Assembly (NCBI GenBank): GCA_028289585.1
Contig: JANQPI010000010.1
Coordinates: 638,128-702,127, forward strand
DNA: 64,000 bases
Source: Candidatus Zixiibacteriota bacterium
GTDB taxonomy: Bacteria > Zixibacteria > MSB-5A5 > GN15 > FEB-12
Reading direction: 5' to 3'
Part shown: positions 7,486-15,097 of the stretch, piece by piece
How the letters are laid out: each line of letters opens with the position of its first letter
Position numbering within the stretch: position 1 is the first letter of the stretch
Made by a program: the position numbers and the translations under genes
The notes under the pieces: model-generated
What the model was told of the DNA's origin: nothing
The model's input: only the letters and a program-made list of their open reading frames with translations
The model's database searches: none

Positions 7486-9798
7486 GTGGGAGTTCCGCTT
7501 AGTGCCCGACCTGACTTGGTTACGTCTCGTGTTAGCAACGACGACGGTGACGTCTATGTCGTTGTCAAGGAGCCGGTGACAGGTCGTATCATCCGTCTCC
7601 GTGAGCCAGAGTTCTGGTTACTGACCGCTGCGGATAGCACTAAGACCGCCTCAATGCTCGCGAGCGAGTTTGCTGAACGGTGGGTGAGTCGTCTCAGCGC
7701 CGATGAAGTTACCGGGTTCTTTGCTCAACTCGGAGCGCACGGATTTCTGACTCGACCGCCGACCGAGCAAGAGCGGGCTCGTTTGGCCAGCGATGAAAGC
7801 GCCCACACCCTTCTGGGACGATTGCTCTTCGTTAAGCTTCGTGCTTTTAATCCCGGACGTTTCCTCGACCGTCTCGCATCGATCTATCGACCATTTCATT
7901 CCGGGCTTGGCTTCATGCTGTTTGGCATAATCGCCGCCCTGGGAGTCATTGGCTTGATCGCCAACTTCGCGGTCTTTGCTGTTTCCCCTACCGAATTGTG
8001 GACTTCCGGTTCGATTCTCCTTCTCATTCCCGCCGTCTTTGTCGTCGTTGGGCTGCACGAGTTCGCACATGCTGTCGTGTGTCGTTACTATGGTGGCGAA
8101 GTGCGAGAGATCGGGTTTCTCCTGCTTTATTTCCAGCCCTGCTTCTACTGCGATATCTCCGATGCGTGGTTGTTTCCTCGGAAACGACAACGTCTCGCTG
8201 TGACCTGGGCGGGACCATTCATGCAGTTCTTGGTCATGGCGGCTGCCCTGGGGGTATGGCGAGTGACCGAGCCCGGTGTAGTGATTAATGAATTCGCTCG
8301 CATGGTCGTGCTGGTAGCGTGGGTCAACTTTCTGTTTAACTTCAACCCGTTGATCAAGCTCGATGGCTACTATCTGCTCGTTGACCTCGTCGACATTCCC
8401 AACCTGCGTCAACGCGCCTTTACCTATCTTCGTGGAATCTACCGTTACTATATCGTCGGTGACGACACGCCACCGCCAACGGTCACACCCCGAGAACAGC
8501 GGGTCTTTCTGATTTATGGATTTCTGGCGGGTCTGTTCTCGACAGCAATCATCGGTCTCATTCTGTGGCTGGCGGCATCGCTGGTAATTGGTGCCTGGGG
8601 CGGCGTGGGTTTAGTCTTGTTTGCCGGATTACTCGCGGCTATGCTCCGAAAACGACCGCCCCGTGAGGATCGCTCCGCAATGAACGATTCGGCTCCAACG
8701 CCGCCCCGAGGAACACGTCGCTTCTGGCGCCGCATCAGCTACGGCATCGTCGCCGTTGTTGTCTTTGTCGTTGGTGTTGCCGTGCCATTTCCAGACCGCG
8801 TATCGGGTGCCGTTACGGTCGTCCCGTTACTGACCTTCGATCTATCATTGAACGAATTTGGTCTCTTGGAGCAATCGCTTCGACAGCGCGGGCAGGAACC
8901 GGTTGTGCAAACCTCGTACTTGCAAATGACGTCGAGTGATGTTGCCGCGCTTCGTCTCTCACCCCAGGTCATGGATGGCGATCGCGTCACTGCCGGGGAT
9001 ACGATCGCGATTCTTTCGTCGAATCAGGTGACCCAAGAGTTGTCGGTTGTGGCCGCCGAACTGGAGCGATTGGAAAGCGAACGAGATCTGTTGATGGCAC
9101 CGCCGAAACCGGAAGCCGTTGCCGAAGCATCGGCGGAAGTCGATGCCGCTCAGGCGCAACTCGATCAGTTGGTGCAGGAGCAAGAGCGAATCTCACAGCT
9201 GGCCGAGCGAAATCTGATTGCAGTCGAAGAGCGAGAGCAAGTCGACTCACGTGTCGCCGTGGCCCGGGCAGATCTGGCTAATCGCCAATCCGCTCTCGAT
9301 CTCCTGATCGCGCCACCTCGCGACGAAGAGCTCGATGTCATCTCTCGGCAAGTCGACATCCAGAACGCACGCAAGGCGTTCCTTCTCGACCAACAGGCAG
9401 CCCAAATAGTCAGCACCCCAATCTCCGGTACAGCCATCGTACAGCCGGTCAACGGACGGTTCATGCGAATCGTTGCTCAGAATCAGGTCGAGATCATTGT
9501 GCCCGTTTCTGACTTTGATCTACCGCGTGTCAGTAGTGGTCAGGTCGTGAAGGTGAAGGTGCGAGCATGGCCGGATCGCGTGTTCTCCGGTGCCGTTGTA
9601 CGGTTACCGGAAGCTGCTGATTCGACACTGGGGCCGCGCACGTATGCTGTGTCAGTCGTGGTTGATAATGCTGATCGACTGCTTCGAGATGGCATGTCGG
9701 GATTCGCCAAAATCGAAACCGGTCGAACCGCATTGCTCCCCCAGCTGTGGCGGTATCTGCAATCGGTTGTGCGAGTGGAATTTTGGTCCTGGTGGTAG
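7486..9798 (+). CDS. PqqD-like / M50 site-2-type zinc protease / HlyD adaptor fusion
   Basis: 770 residues in three parts. About 1-95 resemble a PqqD-like peptide-recognition domain (RPDLVTSRV..., VKEPVTGRIIRL). About 130-390 are a polytopic M50 metalloprotease with the zinc motif HEFAH (191-195) and the third ligand region FNPLIKLDG (Asp293). After another membrane segment (about 411-431), residues 440-755 form a HlyD-type adaptor: biotinyl-lipoyl-like strands, a long Glu/Gln-rich coiled coil, then the beta-barrel region. Proteins of this build accompany peptide export or RiPP maturation genes (YydH-like). Start is GTG with no obvious ribosome-binding site. A small peptide gene lies 317 bases downstream on the same strand, which makes it the candidate substrate. 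No ABC transporter or modification enzyme is adjacent. Confidence 0.88.
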   Translation: MGVPLSARPDLVTSRVSNDDGDVYVVVKEPVTGRIIRLREPEFWLLTAADSTKTASMLASEFAERWVSRLSADEVTGFFAQLGAHGFLTRPPTEQERARLASDESAHTLLGRLLFVKLRAFNPGRFLDRLASIYRPFHSGLGFMLFGIIAALGVIGLIANFAVFAVSPTELWTSGSILLLIPAVFVVVGLHEFAHAVVCRYYGGEVREIGFLLLYFQPCFYCDISDAWLFPRKRQRLAVTWAGPFMQFLVMAAALGVWRVTEPGVVINEFARMVVLVAWVNFLFNFNPLIKLDGYYLLVDLVDIPNLRQRAFTYLRGIYRYYIVGDDTPPPTVTPREQRVFLIYGFLAGLFSTAIIGLILWLAASLVIGAWGGVGLVLFAGLLAAMLRKRPPREDRSAMNDSAPTPPRGTRRFWRRISYGIVAVVVFVVGVAVPFPDRVSGAVTVVPLLTFDLSLNEFGLLEQSLRQRGQEPVVQTSYLQMTSSDVAALRLSPQVMDGDRVTAGDTIAILSSNQVTQELSVVAAELERLESERDLLMAPPKPEAVAEASAEVDAAQAQLDQLVQEQERISQLAERNLIAVEEREQVDSRVAVARADLANRQSALDLLIAPPRDEELDVISRQVDIQNARKAFLLDQQAAQIVSTPISGTAIVQPVNGRFMRIVAQNQVEIIVPVSDFDLPRVSSGQVVKVKVRAWPDRVFSGAVVRLPEAADSTLGPRTYAVSVVVDNADRLLRDGMSGFAKIETGRTALLPQLWRYLQSVVRVEFWSWW

Positions 9799-9903
9799 GG
9801 GTCGCCAAGGAATTCTTTGCCGTATTCGTGCCTCCCCGGAAATAAATTCCTCTAAGTGTGACAGGTGTCGTCGTTATATCACACGGCACTCATCGGCGGG
9901 TGC

Positions 9904-9933
9904 TTGACAGAATTCACTGTCACACACTACATT
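9904..9933 (+). promoter_or_regulatory. Sigma-70-type promoter ahead of the small peptide gene
   Basis: A perfect -35 TTGACA (9904-9909), an 18-base spacer and TACATT (9928-9933). Transcription would start near 9940, giving a leader of about 175 bases before the peptide ATG at 10116. The 317-base gap (9799-10115) holds no convincing other gene. It contains an upstream inverted repeat GTGTGA-N17-TCACAC (9856-9884), a possible operator, and a small palindrome GGTGCGTGCACC (10038-10049) in the leader. Confidence 0.55.
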
Positions 9934-10101
9934 AGACAGAACGACGCGGATAGATGTGAGTTGGCTTCGGGGGCGACCGGTCTAACTGGGGTATGCTTCT
10001 TTAGCCAGGCCGTCACGTCACTTCACACTAGCCCGTCAGGTGCGTGCACCGATGTGATAACAAAGTGCCCTTTGTTTCGCGAAGGGATCACCGTTAGTGG
10101 T

Positions 10102-10112
10102 AAAGGAGGTGA
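10102..10112 (+). promoter_or_regulatory. Near-perfect Shine-Dalgarno sequence of the peptide gene
   Basis: AAAGGAGGTGA matches the anti-Shine-Dalgarno end of 16S rRNA over its whole length, with 6 bases between GGAGG and the ATG at 10116. It is the strongest ribosome-binding site I saw in the window and is the main evidence that the 30-codon frame is translated, probably at a high level. Confidence 0.85.
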
Positions 10113-10115
10113 CTC

Positions 10116-10208
10116 ATGACGGATTACAAGTTGACCGTTGAGGTCCTTGAAAGCCGTACCGCGCCCCTGGGTCTGAGCCTGGGTGGTCAGTGGGGTTTCG
10201 GCCGCTAA
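10116..10208 (+). CDS. 30-residue peptide, candidate RiPP-like precursor
   Basis: Thirty codons from ATG to TAA. The peptide starts MTDYKLTVEVLESRTAP and finishes LGLSLGGQWGFGR. The first half is charged and leader-like, with the segment LTVEVLESR; the second half is Gly-rich (six Gly in 13) with one Trp and one Phe and ends in Arg. There is no Cys and no hydrophobic signal segment. Support for a real gene: ideal Shine-Dalgarno, perfect -35 promoter upstream, and a strong terminator 28 bases after the stop. The upstream neighbour is a PqqD-M50-HlyD fusion of the kind that matures or exports peptides. A role as its substrate is inferred from this context alone; it could instead be a leader peptide or unrelated small protein. 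Confidence 0.7.
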   Translation: MTDYKLTVEVLESRTAPLGLSLGGQWGFGR

Positions 10209-10236
10209 TCGATTCGTCTCCACGAACACGGTGGAA

Positions 10237-10265
10237 AAGGCGGACCCTTGGGTCCGCCTTCCTTT
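10237..10265 (+). terminator. Rho-independent terminator (bidirectional)
   Basis: Inverted repeat AAGGCGGACC/GGTCCGCCTT (10237-10246 and 10251-10260) with a 4-base loop, followed by CC and a run of five Ts on the plus strand. The minus strand also has TTTT next to the stem, so it can end transcription of the Ser/Thr kinase gene from the other side. Confidence 0.88.
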
Positions 10266-10289
10266 TTGGTATACCTGCTCGCTACTGAT

Positions 10290-13196
10290 TTATCGTGTCG
10301 CTAAGCGATCGGCCAGTGCTTTCATCATCTGACCGAGATGGACGACATCTCGTCGTGTCGTAAACGCTTTGCCACGATCACGATCGGTCGTCTGCTCAAG
10401 AATCGTACGAACTGCACCCAACGCCGACTGGCAGTAACGAAACGCTGCTTCGTAGTCGCCACTTGCTTCGGCGATCTGTGCCAGCAGCACTTCTGCCGAA
10501 ACGGTATCTGGTGCCAGGCAACGCGGTTGTGCCCAGCGATAGGCTGCCTGGGCCCAGTCTTCTGCGTTGGTAAACTCACCGGCGGCGAAACAGCGGCGCC
10601 CGATAGTGACAGCGATCCGCCCCCGCTCAATTCGCTCGGGCAACTCGTTGACACTTTGAGGTAGCTTTCGTAGTGACGCAGCGTCATCGAACGACCACAG
10701 CAGGTCCGCTACTAGCAATGCCTCTCGAGGAAGATGGTCTTCGTCCAGGCACGCACTCAGGTCGGTATGATAAGTCGCGACGCCTTCGAGTCGGCCGAGG
10801 ATCAGCAGGGCGTGGATTTCCGCCGAGCGATTGGATTGTTCCCGAGCGAGATGCAGCGCATCGCGGGCTGCCAGGCGGGCGTCTTCCACCTGACCAAGAA
10901 ACTCCTGCCAGGCAGCTTGTTCGAGTGCAAAATTGAGCTGTGTTATCGGGTCGTCCAGTTGTATGAGAAGTTCGCGGACGTTGTCGAGAGCATCTGCTGT
11001 TTTGTCGAGTTCCCCGCACGAGCGAGCGAGGTTCGCTCGATGCAGAAGGAAGATGGCACGGTGAGGGTTGTCGCTCAGCTGTTCGGCCAGAGCCAATCCG
11101 TCGCCAATCAGTTCTGCTGCCACCCTCGTGCGACCTGCGACGATCGTCAGTCCGGTCAGGTTTTCGAGGTTGATCAGGACCTCTTTCTGATTGCCTATCC
11201 GTTGGTTTATTCGGAGCGACTCGGAGAGATCATCAGCTGCCGCGGCATAGTCACCCAGACGTTGATGAACGAAGCCGATGTTGTTGAGCGTACGAGCGAT
11301 CTCACCGGCATCACCGAGCGAGCGTTTCTTGTCCAGCGATGCCCGGAAGAGGGCCAGGGCCCGTTCGAAGCGACCGAGCATTGTGTAGGCCGAAGCGATG
11401 TTGTTGAGGGTCGACGCTACTTCTGGGTCGGCGTTCGCTGCGCGCTGGATGCGCAGGGCTTGCCGGTACTCGCGGAGCGCGGTGGCAAAGTCAGAGATCA
11501 GCCAGCAGAGATTTCCGAGGTTGTTATGGACACGGGATAACTCCAGCGTTTCTCCGAGTTCCGTGTACACAGCTGCGGCAGCCGAGAGAGCGTCGCGGCC
11601 AGCCCGGTAGTCCTGGCGCAGTCGATAGAGATCGCCGAGTGCTTTGTAGACGTCGCCAAGTAAGCGGTCGCGCGGTCGTCCGGTCTCTTCGTATTTCGCA
11701 ACGATCTCTTCACATGCTGCGATTGCCTGAGCGATGTCGCCCATCTCTTTCCATAGTCGGGCCTTACGATAGGTTAGGGGGAGAGTAGCCCCAATCTGAT
11801 CGTTGAATGTCAGATATCGACAGCAATCGTCCAGATACCGTATCGCACCCGCGGAATCACCTGACTCGCCAGTAGCTACCGCCGTCGATTCGGCCAACGC
11901 GATGATCGCATCGATGTCGCCAGCTTGGAGTGCCAGCCTGCCACGGCGAGTGACACAATCGGCATCGGTACTCCTCTGTAGAAGCTCTCGTGACAGATGC
12001 CGCATCGTTGCTGGTTTTGTGAGGGCGCGAAGGTGCGCTGCCAGAGGGTTCGGCGGAGTCGGTTCGGCAGCCTGTTGCAGGAGTTGTCGACGTTCAGCCC
12101 ATCGCGTCTGCCCATAGCTCGAAAGCCACTGTCGACGCAGCACCGTCGGCCGAATCCAAGCTTTCGGTTTCGTCCATTGGCCTCCGTCGAGCTGCATCTG
12201 ACCGCGCCGCCATGTCTCGCTGATAATCAGTCGTGCCTGATGCGTATCAGACTCACTCCAGAAGGCGAGGTCGCCGGCGTCCGGTGCTATGCACTGCTGC
12301 CAATCATCGCAGCTGCTTCCACTTGAAACGACATGCTTGGGCTGGATCGCCCGGTTAACTGGATACGGCGATCCAAGCTCGGCCAGTCGTTCCAGAACAA
12401 TTGCGACCGATTGGGGCCGACGCTCAGGATCGACCGCGAGTAACTGGTCGATCAGCGCCGATAGTCCGACAGGTAGGTCCCGTCGAACATCATCAAGGGC
12501 ATCTCGTTCGCCAGCGGCAACCCGAGCTGCGACGCGGGTAGGGTCACTGTCTTCGGCGAGGTAGGGGTGACGTCCGGTCAGTAACTCCCAGAACGATACC
12601 CCAAGGGCAAACAGCTCGGTTTGGATCGATGACGGGCCACCGGCCACCAGTTCCGGAGCGAGGTAGCCCACGGTGCCGATACCGAGGCGAGTGGATTCAT
12701 CGTCGCTAACCTGGCGGCCAAGCGAAAAATCAGAAAGACGAACCCAACTGAGCTCACCGGTGGTCAAGCGGGTAGTGTCGACGGGGAGAAAGACATTGTG
12801 GGGCTTGATGTCACCATGGATGAGTCCGACAATCTCGCACCAGTAGAGGCCGGTGGCGAACGCTGAGAAGATAGCGAGCGCATCGCCGATCGCCTCGATA
12901 CGGCCGACCTGATCGAGCGATGATCCGGCGCAGTAACTGAGCGCCAGCCAATCAGCATCGATATGCATCTGCTCAATCCCGACAATACCCGGCCAGCGAT
13001 AGCCGCTAACCAGCGTTGCTTCTCGTCGCGCTAACTGTCGGAAGAGTTTGCGATCTTCCGGAGAGGAATCCGCAAGGGGAGATTTGATTGCGTAGCGACG
13101 GCCAGTTGGGTCACTGGCCAGAAAGACCGTTGCCGTGCCACCCTCGCCGAGGGTCGAGTGGAGCCTCCAGCCGGGCGGTAGCGACGGGCCGATCAC
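10290..13196 (-). CDS. Ser/Thr protein kinase with TPR array
   Basis: 968 residues. An N-terminal Hanks-type kinase domain (about 8-285) has the glycine loop GEGGTATVF, Lys38, catalytic HGDIKPHN (Asp129, Lys131, Asn134) and the GTVGYLAPE activation-segment end. The metal-binding DFG is DFS here (Asp156-Phe157-Ser158). After a linker comes a long run of tetratricopeptide repeats (about 440-960; for example LSRVHNNLGNLCWLISDFATALREY and its copies), typical of protein-protein contact. No membrane segment is visible, so it is cytoplasmic. The GTG start overlaps the stop of the upstream histidine kinase by four bases, implying coupled translation and joint function. Confidence 0.92.
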   Translation of the reverse strand: MIGPSLPPGWRLHSTLGEGGTATVFLASDPTGRRYAIKSPLADSSPEDRKLFRQLARREATLVSGYRWPGIVGIEQMHIDADWLALSYCAGSSLDQVGRIEAIGDALAIFSAFATGLYWCEIVGLIHGDIKPHNVFLPVDTTRLTTGELSWVRLSDFSLGRQVSDDESTRLGIGTVGYLAPELVAGGPSSIQTELFALGVSFWELLTGRHPYLAEDSDPTRVAARVAAGERDALDDVRRDLPVGLSALIDQLLAVDPERRPQSVAIVLERLAELGSPYPVNRAIQPKHVVSSGSSCDDWQQCIAPDAGDLAFWSESDTHQARLIISETWRRGQMQLDGGQWTKPKAWIRPTVLRRQWLSSYGQTRWAERRQLLQQAAEPTPPNPLAAHLRALTKPATMRHLSRELLQRSTDADCVTRRGRLALQAGDIDAIIALAESTAVATGESGDSAGAIRYLDDCCRYLTFNDQIGATLPLTYRKARLWKEMGDIAQAIAACEEIVAKYEETGRPRDRLLGDVYKALGDLYRLRQDYRAGRDALSAAAAVYTELGETLELSRVHNNLGNLCWLISDFATALREYRQALRIQRAANADPEVASTLNNIASAYTMLGRFERALALFRASLDKKRSLGDAGEIARTLNNIGFVHQRLGDYAAAADDLSESLRINQRIGNQKEVLINLENLTGLTIVAGRTRVAAELIGDGLALAEQLSDNPHRAIFLLHRANLARSCGELDKTADALDNVRELLIQLDDPITQLNFALEQAAWQEFLGQVEDARLAARDALHLAREQSNRSAEIHALLILGRLEGVATYHTDLSACLDEDHLPREALLVADLLWSFDDAASLRKLPQSVNELPERIERGRIAVTIGRRCFAAGEFTNAEDWAQAAYRWAQPRCLAPDTVSAEVLLAQIAEASGDYEAAFRYCQSALGAVRTILEQTTDRDRGKAFTTRRDVVHLGQMMKALADRLATR

Positions 13197-14950
13197 GGCT
13201 CGTCGGGCGAGTCGATGCCAGTATGGAAGCGGGGGAGAGTCAGCGTAAACGTTGTTCCCTCTCCAAGCGTCGACTCGGCGGTTAGTTTGCCCCCGTGTTG
13301 GTCAACGATCTTCTGGCAGTTGTAAAGCCCCAGACCATGCCCACCCTTTTTTGTAGAGAAGTGCAGGGTGAAGATCTTGGCGAGCGTCTCTTTCGACATA
13401 CCAACGCCATTGTCAGTCACGGCGACGGAAATCTCATCGGCTTCGGAATCGTAGTCAGCCCGAATACCGATCTCGCGAGCGAACTCGGTGTCTTCGCCAT
13501 TCTCGCTCTCGTGGACTGCTCGTTCTTCGATTGCGTCGGCTGCGTTGTTGAGCAGATTCATCAGCACCTGTTGAACCTGGCCGACATCGATTTCCAAGCT
13601 GGGAAGGTCGTTCGCCATATCGATCGAAAACTGGATCAGCTTTAGTCGGGGCTGTATCCGGAGTGAAAACAGAAGATCGTCGATCAGCCGGCGGAGGTCG
13701 TAGGCAATGTATTCCGGTTCGGGATTCGAGAAGTCCATGAGGCTGTCGACAAAACGTTTCACTTTGAAGACGTGATCGACAATCGCCGAGGTGTTGTGTT
13801 TCGCTTTGTCGAATTTGCTTCGATCGACGTTGAGGCTCAGCAACTCGGCATTGTTCGCGATGATTGACAGGTAATTGTTAAGCTCATGTGCGACGGTGGC
13901 GGCCATCTCACCTCGAGCGACAAGTTTTTCGGAAAGAATCACGTACTGTTCCATCGTCACCTTTTCGGTGACATCCTCCAGCGCCATGATCAAACCGGAG
14001 GAACCATCTGATAAGCGATCGGTCGGTGCGATCTTGATCGACAGGACTTTTTCAAGATAGCCAGTATTGTGGTAGTGTCGCGGATGTGTATGTGGCTCCT
14101 GAGTGGTGACCACGGTCGCCAGCATCTGTTGCCAGCGGGAACGTTCACTTTCCGGAATCAAATCAAGCAGCGAAGTTGGTGAAAGATCCTGATGGAGCAG
14201 TCGGATCTTCTCCCGGTCAAGGTCAAGGATCTCAAGTGCGATCGCGTTGATCGAGGCGATGCGCGTGTCGTTGTCCATCACAACGATACCCGTCGGCGAG
14301 TTCGCAACGACCGATTGATGGTACGACTTCAGCCGTTCGGTCTGTTCAAATGTCCGGGCGTTGTTCAGCGCAATTGCCACGAGCTGCGCATAGAGCTCAA
14401 AGAGGTACAGGTCGGATTTGAGGAAGACTTTTCCCCGATCGGACGAGTCGAGATAGATCACCCCGATCACGGTACCCTTCAGCATGACCGGCACACACAT
14501 GATTGAGCGAAGGTTGAGCTCGACGACGGACTTTGCGGCCGAGAAGCGGTTGTCTGACTGAGCATCGGAGGTGAATACCGACCGCCCGGTCGCCGCAACC
14601 TGCGAGGTAATCGATGACGAGATGCGGAAGTCCTCTTCCATCATCTCCTCGCGACAGAGGTTGTACGCCGAACGCACCTGCAGCTCACCGTTGTCGTCGA
14701 GCAACATTACCAGGCCTCGCTGGGCTTTCATCAACCCAATCGCGTTGCGCATTACGCGGTCGAGTACGGCATCAACATCGAGTGACGAATTCAGCGTCAG
14801 CGAAACATCAAGTAGCGCTTCCAGGTCTTCGGCTCGGCGCTGGGACTCCTGAGTCGCGTCGGTTGACAGTCGCGGATCATGATCGAGTAGCTTATCGTGA
14901 TTGTCGATGATCTCCTTCAGAAGATCCTCTGAGAGATGTTCATTCACCAT
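13193..14950 (-). CDS. Sensor histidine kinase (GAF-PAS-HisKA-HATPase)
   Basis: 585 residues from the ATG at 14950; a TTG two codons upstream is possible. Domains in order: a short N-terminal helix, GAF (about 45-200), PAS (about 215-330), HisKA with VAHELNNYLSI (His355), and a HATPase with N-box NLLNNAADAIEE, G1 DNGVGMS, and FSTKKGGHGLGLYNCQ. No membrane segments, so a soluble sensor. No response regulator lies next to it; its partner seems to be the Ser/Thr kinase translated from the overlapping downstream gene. The pairing resembles, in split form, the Ser/Thr-His hybrid kinases in which GAF and HisKA parts follow a Hanks domain. Confidence 0.93.
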   Translation of the reverse strand: MVNEHLSEDLLKEIIDNHDKLLDHDPRLSTDATQESQRRAEDLEALLDVSLTLNSSLDVDAVLDRVMRNAIGLMKAQRGLVMLLDDNGELQVRSAYNLCREEMMEEDFRISSSITSQVAATGRSVFTSDAQSDNRFSAAKSVVELNLRSIMCVPVMLKGTVIGVIYLDSSDRGKVFLKSDLYLFELYAQLVAIALNNARTFEQTERLKSYHQSVVANSPTGIVVMDNDTRIASINAIALEILDLDREKIRLLHQDLSPTSLLDLIPESERSRWQQMLATVVTTQEPHTHPRHYHNTGYLEKVLSIKIAPTDRLSDGSSGLIMALEDVTEKVTMEQYVILSEKLVARGEMAATVAHELNNYLSIIANNAELLSLNVDRSKFDKAKHNTSAIVDHVFKVKRFVDSLMDFSNPEPEYIAYDLRRLIDDLLFSLRIQPRLKLIQFSIDMANDLPSLEIDVGQVQQVLMNLLNNAADAIEERAVHESENGEDTEFAREIGIRADYDSEADEISVAVTDNGVGMSKETLAKIFTLHFSTKKGGHGLGLYNCQKIVDQHGGKLTAESTLGEGTTFTLTLPRFHTGIDSPDEP

Positions 14951-15097
14951 GACCAACGTGCCTTGCTCTTGCGCTGTGGCATCGGCACCGCCTGCGTATT
15001 GTCGAGGTCAAATGGGCGCCGCTTGCCGGTTGCTGGGGCTATCGATTGTATCGGCAGCGACTTAGGGGAGCTTGAGACTAGACCTGTCGTTGACCGC

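Noticed and set aside
9856..9884. GTGTGA-N17-TCACAC as a CRP-type site
   Set aside because: The spacing between half sites is far from the six bases of a CRP operator, so it is only noted as an inverted repeat.
9590..10119. Two short open frames in the gap before the peptide gene
   Set aside because: No ribosome-binding site, odd composition, and one overlaps the M50-HlyD gene; the second runs through the promoter and Shine-Dalgarno of the better-supported 30-codon gene.
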